A stretch of DNA of 64,000 bases from Mortierella sp. BCC40632. Its lineage: Eukaryota > Mortierellomycota > Mortierellomycetes > Mortierellales > Mortierellaceae. Under the pieces are notes generated by a model. That model was not told where the DNA came from. It ran no database searches and saw only the letters and a list, made by a program, of their open reading frames with translations. Numbering within the stretch: the stretch's first letter is position 1; every line of letters starts with the position of its first letter. Shown piece by piece: positions 11,905 through 23,933 of this stretch. The stretch lies in assembly GCA_011634665.1 (NCBI GenBank), contig WAEK01000016.1, positions 310,001 through 374,000 of the forward strand, read 5' to 3'. Position numbers and translations under genes: made by a program.

Positions 11905-14900
11905 ATGTCCGATGCTTCACCACTTCAGGATGATCTCCTTGTCCGCAATGCACTCGTCCGCATTGGTGTCAACGCCTCTGTCGAATGGACTCGACAGTGC
12001 ATCGAACATAGGAAGAGACAATCCTTGTCCCTGTCAGGAACAACATCCTCAGGGCATTCATCTGATCCCACAGACCAGCTTGCTCAATTCATCTATGAAA
12101 TGTATCTTCTCGCTGACTTTCGGACCATCGAACCACGACCTCTCTTGCCCAACACCCTAACCACGCCACATAAGCAACGCCTCTTCACGGCCAGTTCAGC
12201 AGTCGTCATGGACGAGAGCAAAGGTGGTGTCATCTTACAAATCCTAGATATTCAAGATATTGGCGTCAGCTCGTTATCATTGCTCGAAGCCTGTGAATCC
12301 ATTGGAGTGGAAGGCGAACAACCAGGAGGGTTTTTGATAGGCAAGAGTTTACCAAAGGGTGGTACATATCTGCTCGATCTGACGGATGGAGTGCGTAAGA
12401 TCAAGGCCATGGTGATGCAGCCTATCCCTGGGGTTGCAATCGAGATGAAGCTTGGGGCCAAAGTAAGTGACTGTAGTAGTGGGCTGATGAATGCCAGTTC
12501 AATGATACTTTTTTTTTTTTGTGGATAGGTATGCTAACAAACAATCTTCTATCCTGGATGGTCTTTAGATAAGAGTAAAAGATGTAGAGGTCCGACACGG
12601 AATGCTTCAGTTGTCTCCAAACAATTCTGTACTGCTTGGAGGCGAGGTGGCAAGTTTGAACCAACACCCACGCAGGCTCGTCATCATGAACCAGATGAAA
12701 AAGAAACTTGGGTATGTAATTTTTGAGCTGTGCTCTTTTTTTTTTTTATGGCACCGCAATTTCCCATGGGTATGAATCTAAGTGTCTTCATCTCTTTTGG
12801 TAATAGACTCCCATTGGATCCTCTCCCTTTCGCCTCAACCGCAGCACATCCAACATCAACAGCCAATTCTTCTGGGTTCTCCAACATTGGTAATCAGTCC
12901 CAGAGGAGTCCTCAATCCAGCGTTGCAGTGCAGGATGATTTTCCTTTACAACCAATTGCAAGGACTACTTCTTTGTCTAGTGCATTACAACATCGCTCCA
13001 GTGTTACAGGAGCAGCATCTACACAATCCAACAACCCTTATCTAAACTTCAAGTCGAATAGTAACTCGACGATGACGACGGACAAAATTTCTCCAGTATC
13101 ACATCAGGAGCAACAGAAGCCACATCAAAGGCTCGTTAGCCATGAGGATGAGTACCAAAGGATACAGAGAGAGAGTGAGCCACAATGGGGAGAGGATCTC
13201 AACCAAGACATGGATGATCCCTCCATGGCAGGCGGATACGATGACTGGGATATGTCGCAGCTTTCCATCGACTCTGACACAGCGAACCCAAGATCAGACG
13301 ACATGGAGGTGGATCCCTCTCACCAAAAGCCAGGACTCAACAGCTCTATTTTAAACGAAAGGGTGGACAATGGAATGAATGCTGACATCAACAAGACGGG
13401 CGTGAGGTCGCTAATGGACACCATTAAATCCGGCAGCGATAGTACACAGTCCCCTGAAATACGACGTCCATTAAGTTTAAAGGCACCATTATCACAGCAG
13501 TTGCCTAGGCTGAAGCGAAGGGATTCCCCTCCGGAGCAAGCAGTCAAAGCCGAAGTTATTTCTATCAAATCCTCGACCTCAAATATCATCAAAAAAGAGC
13601 CGAAAGAATCCAGTAGGATGGAAAAATATGGGGATGATCAAGAGTATTGCACGGAACCACCACCGCCGCCCCTCGATGTCGACCTTCCAGCATTTGACTA
13701 CCACGATGAGAACGACGTTCGCCGCCACCATGAAGTCAAACGCGAAAAAGAGCACAATTGGTCAAAGGAGGAACGGCATGATCTCCGGCTTAAGGACAAA
13801 GTGAGTGATGGCTACGGCGATACCTCAGAGCATGACGATGAAGAGTGGCTCCAAAAACCGACCACAGCGAGGGCTTCATCTGCCTCTGTAGGAGGTAAGA
13901 GGCGAAAGAGGAGGATCTCGACCTCAGAATCGGAGGGAGAGTCCAAAGATCGAGAACATGTCCCCAATCGACGCCGCTCAAGGTCCTTTTCCGATCTGTC
14001 GCGCTGGTCCGAATCTCGATTAGCCAAGGATACGACCCTTTGGCCAGGGGCAACCACTTTGGACGATTTATCAAAGGTCAAAGACTATAACCCACTTTTC
14101 AAAGTCAAGCAGGAGCATGGATCTGACATTCAGATGAATGAGTCAGAAATGATGGATGCGAATTTCATCCCAGAGTATGACTTGACCATGGTGGACCCGA
14201 ATGGAAAGTATTACCCGCCAGTGCTGGCACCAATCTTAGCAAGTGAGGTGACAACGACGGTGGTCAGCCCCCAAAGACCAGAGAATGTGAGTGTATCATC
14301 AGGAACGACTGTGATGGGCTGGGCAGATCTTTCAAAAGTAAAGATGGAGACTCTGGAACCACTCAAGCCCACGAGCCCTGAGGATCAAAAGGTGCTAGTC
14401 CGAGATACGTTTAATCGCACAGAGTATATTAGCCTTCTTTCGGATGATGACGATGAAGAGCAACAACAAGAGAAAGAATTTACTCGCGACGACAACGGCC
14501 ATTATGCAGCACAACAACCTCCTTTCAATTCAGAAAATGTTGATCCAAGACAAGACCAACCTGTGGAAGGGCTTACCACTCCAACAGACATTGATATGAG
14601 CATTGTCAAGAAGGAGAGGGGAGCCCCTCGAGTCGCTTCTCAAGCTTCTTCACGAGCGACCCCGCCCTCGAATATATCAATGACCTCTGTGGCCGATCAC
14701 AGTCAGGGTAACCGCCACAATAGCACTTCTTCCTTGATTTCCGAGAACCAATCCACGCTACCTTTGATCAAGCAAGAGGAGACGATGCTTATGGAATTTG
14801 ACATGGATGAAGAGGATGAATCGGGCATGTCGATGGTGGTGCCCGCAATTCCGGAGGTTGAATTGGAAGAGGTAGCGGAGCGTGTCTACAATGGTCAAGA

Positions 14901-14949
14901 AGTGATTGCCAAGGTAAGAGGAACGTTTGACAGGCATGTTTTATCATTT

Positions 14950-14983
<34 letters not shown>

Positions 14984-15572
14984 TGACCCACTCACCATCC
15001 ATATTATCTTATCACCATCTACCAATCCATTTGTCAATCCCTCTGACATAAACTATTAGGGGCGAGTGCACAAGCTTGGAAAGTTTTCTTTGACCACTCT
15101 GACAGTCTCGATGCCGATTGTGATCTTGCCCCTCCAACCTTCAAAGGAAAAGGATACCGTGTCCGATCAGGAGCTGAGTGGCCATGTCCAGGGACTTGTG
15201 ACAGAAGGAGCGCCATCTTTGCTGCCTTCTGGAACAACTACTCCTCCGTTTATGCTTGACGCAATCCTGGATCAGAATGTGGTCGAAAGTCAACTGATGT
15301 ATGCAGTCTCTGAATTCCGAGAGCTGGTCAGAGTCAACGACACTGCAGCCAAACAGGTACGCTTCTTTGAGCCTAGTCTTTGCTTTTATTGTAATTTTGA
15401 CAGGTGACATCATCTAAATGATTTGAAATGGATAACTTAGGCGGTGCTTGGTCTTCGCAAGCGATTATCTGAGGTCGACTCGATTGAATGCATATTCCGA
15501 GGACAACGGAATCGACTCCCAGTGATTCGAGAGATGAGGATCCTGACCAAGCGGAAACGAGCAGCTTTTTAA
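11905..15572 (+). CDS. RMI1: RecQ-mediated genome instability protein 1 (RMI1), long form
   Basis: Exons are 11905-12462, 12569-12711, 12807-14913, 15060-15356 and 15441-15572, giving 1,078 residues with all junctions GT-AG and in phase. RMI1 is the OB-fold subunit of the RecQ helicase-Top3-Rmi1 complex that dissolves double Holliday junctions in the nucleus. The N-terminal RMI1 domain and OB1 fold lie in residues 1-235 (VRIGVNASVEWTRQCI; LLQILDIQDIGVSSL-like; DVEVRHGMLQLSPNNS). A disordered acidic linker of about 700 residues is encoded by one 2.1 kb exon. It carries seven hydrophobic-K-x-E motifs (K481, K496, K545, K668, K746, K835, K889) and an ISLLSDDDDEE motif at 775. The last 140 residues (GRVHKLGKFSLTTLTV ... 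ECIFRGQRNRLPVIRE) look like the second OB fold seen in animal RMI1. The human protein is about 625 residues, so this one is unusually long. Confidence 0.88.
14951..14980 (+). repeat. Poly-A run in RMI1 intron 3
   Basis: About 30 A residues on the sense strand within intron 14914-15059. Confidence 0.9.
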
Positions 15573-15604
15573 GAATCTTCCTTTTTCTTATCCTCTCTCT
15601 CTTT

Positions 15605-15660
<56 letters not shown>

Positions 15661-16031
15661 TTTTTCTGTAATATCCTTTCCTATATGAACTCGACTTTGG
15701 ACATTTTTTTATATATCTTTTTTTTCTTTGTCCAGTATTTACTCGACCTATGTAGCAATATCCGTTCTTATTCCTCTCCGTGTACTATACCCCTCACCTA
15801 ACACTTCTTATCAATCTTCATACATCCTCCTTGCTCTTTCCTTTTGCTCGCCAGAAACTTGTAACATTACAGAAAAAAGAAAAGAAAAGAAAAGAATAGG
15901 TTCAATATTGACATGCTCAGTTTACTATCCAATTAGAGTGCTGCGATGATTATACATAGTGCCGTAGTGCCATTTTTTTTTTGTCTTTTCTTTCTTTCGT
16001 TTTCTCTCTCTCCCTCTCTTCTTGTCCAAGA
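15573..16031. other. Convergent 3' spacer with (TTTC)n
   Basis: Between RMI1 and the converging membrane-protein gene. It contains a (TTTC)n tetranucleotide repeat at about 15601-15661. No gene was seen. Confidence 0.7.
15601..15661. repeat. (TTTC)n tetranucleotide repeat
   Basis: About 15 uninterrupted units of TTTC directly downstream of RMI1. Confidence 0.9.
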
Positions 16032-18733
16032 CTATACTTCTACTTTGATCGAAATGTCCCTCGCAAGTCTCTGTTCACTTTCTGTAGGACTGGATTCCCT
16101 CACCCCTGTTTCTTCGTCTTCGGCTCCAACCCTCAATCGATCCAGGTATTTTCGGGTCCTTGCTCGTTCTTCAGCCGAATGAGTCGATCCAGCTCCAACA
16201 CTCAACCGAGTACTACTGTTCAATGAACTATTACTACTCGATTCCCGATGGAGTTGGTCCATAATATGTTGAACCGCCAAATGAGTCGGATCAATCACCC
16301 CAGACTCGGGTCGAGGTCTGTCATCTTTTTCTTTTCGACCCTTTCCTTTGTCCTTTTCCTTTTCCTTTTCTTTTTCTTTTTCCTTGCCCTTGGTCCGTGA
16401 CTTGGAAAGAATATAGTTGGACATTTGTTCGAGAGCCTTGCCCTTGGTCTTTGTCTTTTCTCGATCCAAAGAAGGTCGAGGTGGATCCCTTCGAGGATAG
16501 CCATCTTCATCACTGTTGTGTTCCTCTCCATCCTCATCCATTTGCATCGTTGGTGACATTTCGTCTGGATGCATGCCTCCGTCACTCCTTAATCCTCGAG
16601 GATCCTGCCCAGAAATATTCGAGTCCCCATTCTCTTTGGTGGATAGCCATCGTCCTTGTTTTTTAAAGGACAATAGAGCTTGAGGAGACTTGCGTCTTTC
16701 GGATTTCATCGCAGCCTGGTCCGAAGAAGGGTTCACATCCACTTTGGGATTGGTTTGGGACTGTCCCCTGGCTCCTCCTCCTCCTCCTCCTCCAGAAGAA
16801 CTCGAGATCCCAGAACTGGTTCCGATCACGGCTGTAGTAATCTGAGGGCTTGTGATGGCCGAATCCGGTTGTGGTTGTAACAAGAGTTGATGACTATAAC
16901 TGGCCTCACTCATCAAGGGAGAAGGAGACAAATGATTGAACAAGTCTTCGAATCCACTTGAACCCAAGGGAGGACTAGAAGAAAGCCCCTGATGATGAAG
17001 TGGATTTCCTGTTCCAGAGATCAAAAGTGGAGACAGCATTTGATTGGCTCCGTACGACGATGACGCTGGGTTTGGATAGTATGCTGACATTCCTCCTTGA
17101 CCAGGACCTGAATGGTCATATCCTGTCAAATCATGATCATCCGATAACCCAATTAAAGCCAAGGACGAATTGCTGTCGTCAGGTCCTGTAGGCAATGTTC
17201 GACGGTTTTGTTCTCGAGAGGGTTCCATTCCTGAGGCTGCAAAACCTCCACCATGGGCACCCAAAGGCGGTGATGATGGTAATAGACCCGTAGGGGAACC
17301 ATAAGACGATTGAAAAGCTGCTTGTACTGCTGCTGCTGAAGGTAAAGTCGTCGAGGGACCCGTTCCTGAGCCCGAATTCGATAAAGTTGGAGGAAGTGGG
17401 AATTGTCTCGAAACTGCATCTTGAGGTGGTGGAGGTGGATGAGCAAGAAAATTATTGCCATTGGTATGATACATACCATGAGAGACTGGTTCCGTCAAAG
17501 TTGGATATGAATGTCCAGTCTGTTGAGGTACAAGACCCCCATATGGGCTAGATCCATCTCCCGCCAAGTAATATTCGTTACTGAATCCTCGCGTACGATG
17601 ACCAGGATGAGCCGAGGCAGTAACAGGATCCATCGAGGCAGAAGTAACAGGAAGGACTCCCTGATAGGCCAATCCACCATCTTTGGCTTCCCATCCTGTA
17701 GTCCCAAGGGGATACTCGGACATGACTGATATCCGACCGCTGGTCAAAACTCCACCACCACCTCCTCCTGCTGCTGCTGCATGACTACTGCTCATTGAAG
17801 GTCGACCAGCCAACAGTTCTGCATCCACCTCTCCACCTTTCAATCGTTGTCGACTTTCTCGGTTCTTTCGTCGGTTTTGTCGTTTTATCTTGCGTACAAA
17901 CGCAATCAAGAACACTGAAGCAATGGCGGCGAGAAAGACCAACAGGGCGACGATAATCAAAATCATTTGCCAACTCTTGAGTCCTCCGCCGTTTTTCTGG
18001 GATTCAAGTCCATCAACCACAGATGGAGGTGGTGGTGGGGGTTGGTCTGGGTCTGGGATGATGGTTGGGACAATTGAAGTAGTTTTTCTGATGGAAAAGA
18101 CGGTAGTCGATGAGCCCGAGATCACCGTCGCCTGTGGGACCACCGTTGTAAGAGTGACCGTAGAGATGGTCGTAATATAGTGGGTAGTGTATGGTGTCGT
18201 CGTTATCGTCATCGTCGTCGTTGCCGATATTGACTCCGGTTCTTTGGAGCTGGTCTCGGGCTCACGGTCGCTGCTCGACTTGGATGGTCGAGGACGACGA
18301 GTGGTCGTAGGAGTGTCATTGGTTGTTGTAGAATTCTCTGGAGAGGTGTCAACTTTAGTAGTAGGAGCAGTCGTGGTAGTAGTCGTCGTGGTAGTAGTCG
18401 TGGGAGCTTCCGTCGCGGTTGTAGTAGGTGGCGGTGGAGGATCGTTGGTTGTGGCAGGAGGGACGGCAGCAGGCGGAGGTGGAGGCTCTGACGCGTTCTG
18501 GTTGGAAGAGTCCGTGGTTGGCTGAGGAGAAGCCATGGTTGTAGTCGCAGGTGCTTCTCCAGTTGTCACGGGCTGGGGTGCCTCTTTTGATGAGGACTTA
18601 GAAGAAGGTGAAGATGGTGGGGCCACTTTGAAAGAAGGAGAAGAAGAAGAAGGAGGAGGAGAGGGGGAAGGAGGAGGAGAAGGAGATGGCTGAGGAGGCG
18701 ACGGAGGAGAAAGAAAAGTCGGGTCCTTTGTTA
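16032..18733 (-). CDS. Mucin-like single-pass membrane protein (5' end unresolved)
   Basis: A long open frame on the minus strand ends at TAG 16032-16034. The frame is open back to a stop at about 18750, and no ATG is placed suitably, so at least one upstream exon is missing. Plausible acceptors are GGATTCAG (exon from 18733) or CCTCAG (about 18690). The N-terminal part is Ser/Thr/Pro-rich with long poly-Thr and Pro stretches and no cysteine in view, as in heavily O-glycosylated ectodomains. One membrane segment (SWQMILIIVALLVFLAAI) lies about 220 residues after the first in-frame GTG, followed by a basic stop-transfer (RKIKRQNRRKNRESRQR). The cytoplasmic tail of about 600 residues is Gly/Ser/Pro-rich and ends in a Lys/Glu-rich segment. 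The layout resembles Mid2/Wsc-type cell-wall sensors, but no specific domain supports naming it. Confidence 0.65.
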
Positions 18734-21587
18734 CTGAATCCAGGATGGAATGTGTTGATTAAACCTAGTCGAGCGGAGTCGTAGAGGAGGCGCACGAGAG
18801 GGAGGCTCTCTTGCGCTTTGACAAATCTCAACAATACAGTGGTCCACTGCAAATGGGGGTCGGTGGTCAAATGCGACTGGCTTCAAGTTCTCTTTGGCAC
18901 AGTGTGCAGAGTGTCCAGAGGTAGAGGAGGTGTGAAGGAAAGACGCCCACGGAGAAAGAGTCAAGTTGCGATGACCGAAAAGGATTCAAAGGGTTTGATG
19001 GAGCAAGGGGCAAGTGCTGAGAAGGGATTCCGGAGATGGAGCGGGGCTGTCGGTATCTTGGAGACGGCGTGGGGATGGGTGAGATGAGATGTAGTGTGAA
19101 GTAGTATTGATAGGTGGACAGGCAGGGCAGCGGCAGCGAAGGTCGTCGGCAACGTGGATCAGAAAGTCGGGGCGGGCGAACAGGCACAAAAAAAAAAGTC
19201 AAGGGGAAGACGAAGAGAACAAAAGAGAAGTGAGAACAAGGGATGGCCAAGGACAACGCTGGCTTGTTTTCTCTTTCTCTGCCGAAGGCTTACAAAACAC
19301 AAGCTTGTAAAAGAAGCGACAAGAGAAGAAAAAAGAGCCAGCTACTCGCCCACAAGTATTATTGTCGAGTCGACAACAGCACCTTTTTGCTCTCTATTAC
19401 TTTCTCTTTTTCCTCTTTTTTTCATACTAACTTCTTCACTCTTTAGCCCACTTTTCCTGCAAACAGCAATTGATTGTGTGGGCTGTCAAGGAGCGAGTTG
19501 AAAGTCAAGGGCGCAAAAAGATGTAATTATAATGAGAAAAAAAAAAAAAAGGGCGGCAAGGGGAGAGAGCAAGGTCAAAAAGAGAGAGAGAGAGTGAGAG
19601 AGAGAGTTAGGGGAGGGAGACCTTTGAATGCTACACGCTACAACGACCTCTGTTTTTCAACTTGCTGCTCTGCACCCATGAGCGATTGAGCAGAATGGCC
19701 TGTTTTTTTTTTGGCTCTAATGCATTGACCCAGCACCTCTTCCCCCATGCATGCTGCTACACACATGATCCTGAATGCGTCAAAAAAGAAAGAGTGAGCG
19801 AGAGACTTCCTCTTTAGACCTTGAAAGCATAGCATCCGGGCTGTCTGACTTTTGGTGAATGGGCCAAGTGTTAGAATTGTCGGGCAATTATGTATTATCC
19901 CGTCAAGGCATAATAGAAAGGGTAGAATACGACATATCTCTCTCCCTCCCTCTCTCCCATGCTACTGAACCAATCTCGAACCTGAAAATACCCGAGAGCC
20001 AACCTGGCATTACGCACAGAAATGGGCGCGCTAAAAGGACCCAAGATCGGACTTCTGACCAACGGTGGTACTATTTCGCAAGTCTGCAGGGAGAGCTGTC
20101 AGCAGAGAGAAAGAGGAGAAGGAGGGGAGGGGAGAGAAGAGAAGAAGAAGGGGTGGGGGGTGTATGTGTGGGCGTACTCCCAAGATGCACGGCCACATCA
20201 TGGCTCATGGCAGGGAGTGAGGGGAGGGGAGGAAAGGGAGATGAGGATAAGAAAGGGGCCCACACCTGTAGATTTTTTATTTTTTATTTTTTTTTAGTCG
20301 GGGAAACAGACAAAGGAGGAACGGGGTCTACTGCCACCAAGAGGGTGCACGTTGTGCCCAGACAGGGAGTGTGTGTGAGAGAGATTGGGTCTATGATATT
20401 GCTATTTGTCTCACTGGTTCAGGGCTTGGCTGTTTTTTTTTTTCCTCTTTCCCTCTTTTCGTTATTGAACGCCGTGTGCCCTGAAAATTACCCAAACAGG
20501 GGTTTGCAAGAAAGGTGCCTGTCCACCCTCAGAGGAAAGGAACAACTGGAGAAAGGGTACTTCTCTGGGAAAAAAAAAAAAAAAACCGTCCGTGCCTCGT
20601 GGACTTCACGGTCAAGAGGAAGATCCTTCGTCCCACCTTGCCATAAAAATGATTCTTCGTGTGCTCCCATCTGGGCATAAAGTTGTTGGGTAACCGCCGT
20701 TGTTTGTTTTGTTAAATGAGAGAGTCTCAGTTCACCATTTCCCGCTGGAAAGATGAAAAAAAGCAGATGCGAGAAGAGGGAGCAAGTAGAAACTGCAGTG
20801 TCTGAATATGAAGGGAGTGTAGAAAGAAGTAACAATTGCGGGAAGAAGAGAGAGAGAAATTATTCAGGGTACATCAATTCCAATTAATGCAGCGGGAGTT
20901 GAGGTCAGGGTCTCCATACCATCGGGGACATTACTGTGGTTGAGATGTTTGGCGCAAAATAATAATAATATTATTATTATTATAGTAGTAGTAGTAATGA
21001 CAGTAGGAGATTGCGCGCGCATCCATGACCAGGAGAGTGTGGTGCCGACCAACTGACAAAATATTGGAAAGGGAACAAGGAGAGAGAGATTGAGAGAGAG
21101 AGAGAGAGTATGTGCAGGAGAAAGGGCGCATGACGTTCTCTGGCAGGGTTGAGAGGGGATCCGATTGAAAGAGTTGTTCAGATCCAAAGAAAACCCGTTG
21201 AGCCGTGAATGGGGTTGAAGCATTAACCAACTCGACTATGCCTTTGTTCTTTTGTTGTCATGGCTCTTCCATCCTAATGAACATGAGGTCATAGCCACAT
21301 AAAAAAAACCACCAAACTTAAAAACTTGATTTTTAGTGCACCAAAAGGACAGTCGCTAAGCTGGGCTCCTTCAGATGGTTCTAGGAAACCTTAATGAAAA
21401 CGCGAAAGAACAAAATGCTTAGAGATTGATGACGAACAAAAAGGTGAGTGTAGAAAGGGAAGGCCCCGAGAAATGCAGATGGATGCTGGGCTCAAACCAC
21501 TAACGAATGTATTAAGGAGGCAGGGCCTTGAGTATAACGAGGCACTTTTTATAGGTGTTACTGCACATGAAGCTATCTTGGAGGAAG

Positions 21588-21622
<35 letters not shown>

Positions 21623-21780
21623 AGAGAGCAGCGCCAGTCTCTCGGATTGTGGTCCTTGTCGCCACCTTGTTCTCTCCAATAAACAGAGTATATTCTTCCA
21701 CGAGCAACTGCATAAAGGGGCTTGGTTTCTTAGCACTTGGCATAATGGCTACGAGCAAGATCAGACAGAAAGGATACTCG
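18734..21780. other. About 3 kb region without a convincing gene
   Basis: It must contain the missing first exon(s) of the membrane-protein gene, probably at 18740-19200, where several short frames compete and none can be joined with confidence. The rest has GA tracts (about 19576-19606), A/T runs (19541-19554, 21584-21619), an (AAT)n-like stretch at 20960-20987 and scattered low-complexity open frames. I see no supported gene between 19250 and 21780. Confidence 0.5.
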
Positions 21781-23933
21781 TTAGTCAGAGACTAGAAATA
21801 TATATATAAATATAAAACTAATGATAGCAAGCAAAAAAAAAAAAAAAAAGAGAGAGAAAGCGGGAACCATACCAACGACTGGGGGTTGGTGAGCCATCCC
21901 GGGAAAGGTTCTTAGCCGAACGGACTCTCTCAATGCTGCACTAGTACCAGCAAACGTAGCAGCTGTGGCATCGATATCCATCAAAGGGCTGGTCTCCGAT
22001 CCTAGGATATCATACATGGCTAGGAATTCATTGTAAAGTCGAACAGACGAGCTTAAAGGGACAGTTCTGTCATCCTCTCCGTGGATGACTAGGATTTTAG
22101 GCGGCAAAGCGGCGCGGATCAATTGTCGTATCCTATCCTGATGATCTCTCTGCTTCTCCTCGGTCTGGACTATTTGTGGAGAGCACAGGTGTTTTAAGAG
22201 CTCTTGAACAATCACAGTAGGGGAGTTTGTTCCAAAGTTCAATACTGAGTGTCCCATGACTCGACTCATGGCCGAAATTTGCTCCAAGCCTCGTATAATC
22301 TCATACTCCAAGTGTGCTGAAATATCATATACTCCTGAACAGAGCAACAGTCCCTGGAGTCGCGGCAGAGCCTCTTGACGCGAGTCTTTAGAGTCGCTCA
22401 TACCCATTGATTCCTTTAAAATCTCTTTCAGAACAGGGGATGTCTCTGGCTGAGGTATGCTGTCAATACCAGGTACAAATGTCTGGCGCACACAGTCCTT
22501 GAGGACAGTTAACGCAGCTAGATGAGCACCTGCAGAGTGGCCCATCAAGTAGATGCGATCAGGATCTCCTCCGTATTGACGGCAGTTTTCAAAAGTCCAT
22601 TGAATAGCCATCCGGACATCTTCCTCCATCTCCTTGGACTTTCCTCTCGGGAACACAGTGTAGTCTGGAATGACAGTGATATATCCCAGTTGGCGAAGGC
22701 GTGCACCAAAGAGAGTATATGTCCGTCTGGATCCAAAGGCCCAAGAGCCACCATAAATGAACACTACTACGGGCCGGAGTCGAGTCGTAGATGAGGTGGA
22801 GGAAGAGGAGGATGGAGGAGCTGCGACAAGGTTGAGAGCATCGGCGTGCACTTCAGTCGGTGTTGGGACATCGGAGTCAGGGATATGGATGTCAAGTTTC
22901 CTGTGAGTCCGAATGGGATTGAAGTCGATATCGGTGCTTCATTCACAGGACAAGGGATGTTAAACAAACAAAGAAAAAAAAATAAAAAGCGCATGTTGAA
23001 GCGCAGCAATATAGATCAGGGAACTAGTTAGAAAAGCACGACATTCTCACTCCCCCACACAGCCCATATTGCAATCCGGTTTGCGTATCGCCTGTTTGAC
23101 TGCGCGAGATACGGTGAGCAAATTCTCCGCACGCCGTTGTTTCTGCTCCTGTCCGGGATTTGCAATATGGCCCAGTTCCATGCAGTGAGAGCGAACGTAG
23201 GAAAAGAGGGAGTTGGTTCCTTACATCAAACCAGGTGATCCTCGCATCGTCCATAGGCGATACTTGACTAACGAAAGCCCGACAGGGACGAGTCCAAAGT
23301 TGGTGGGTATGTTGGTAAACCAAATGATCCTGTTGATCTTCCACACGCGCCTTGGATCGAGTGGAAGCATCAGAGGCCTAGGCCCGTACTTGAAGTAGAT
23401 GTACCACGTTATCAAGTACATCAAGGCCGCTATTTATTAGATATGAAGAGTAGGTGTCAGTATGAGCGATTACGGTACCGAGACGTTGCTTTATAGATTC
23501 ATTCTCAATGCCGCGTCTTCCCCTCTCCTCCCGACTTGCCTGCGCTCAAGAGAAGAAGCGGAACAGAGTAGACCGCATAGAGCGAGAGTGGAGGAAACAG
23601 GATCCTCGTTAGGACATGGAGTGTGCCCAATCCAGAGATCGAATCTGTCATCTGGGGTATTGAGCCCGAAGAAAGATGGAGAGCGATAGGATCGGACAAA
23701 CGCCCGTTCGAGCACACTGAAGAAGATTGTGCATCACTTCGAGTCTTTGGTGGCGTGTATTGGGGATCAGAGCTCGCGTTAGCTTTCCTATCAAAAAGCC
23801 GCGCACGGAGCTGAGGTCCGGGAAAGGGAACAAGTGACTCAGGATGGCCTGCTAGCAACGGGTCTCGGGTAGGATCGATAAAATGTGGATGCGGGTAAAA
23901 ACCAGGCTGACTGAGCGTCTTTGCAGACGACAT
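21781..23933 (-). CDS. Isoprenylcysteine methylesterase-like alpha/beta hydrolase, membrane-anchored; one possible in-frame stop
   Basis: Exons on the minus strand are 23933-23540, then a segment 23429-23051, then 22936-21873 and 21791-21781. The hydrolase part has the oxyanion motif YGGSWAFGSRR, the nucleophile GHSAGAH, the acid GEDDRTVP and the base GMAHQPP, so the triad is complete. The pattern YGGDPDRIYLMGHSAGAH matches isoprenylcysteine alpha-carbonyl methylesterase and related ER carboxylesterases. Hydrophobic stretches upstream (LYAVYSVPLLLLSA; LMYLITWYIYFKYG) suggest a membrane anchor. Intron 1 is a GC-AG intron (AG|GCAAGT), the only phase-consistent choice. Segment 23429-23051 holds one in-frame TAA (23221-23223). 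It may be a nonsense mutation, or be removed by splicing from a weak phase-0 donor such as TTA|GTCAAG to the acceptor GGACAG near 23149. The last intron is a multiple of three and open. Confidence 0.7.

Noticed and set aside
19859..20680. 273-codon plus-strand frame, including MGALKGPKIGLLTNGGTI, which recalls the TGGTI motif of asparaginases
   Set aside because: The motif is isolated, the rest is low-complexity Arg/Glu and Phe/Leu sequence, and no further asparaginase blocks follow.
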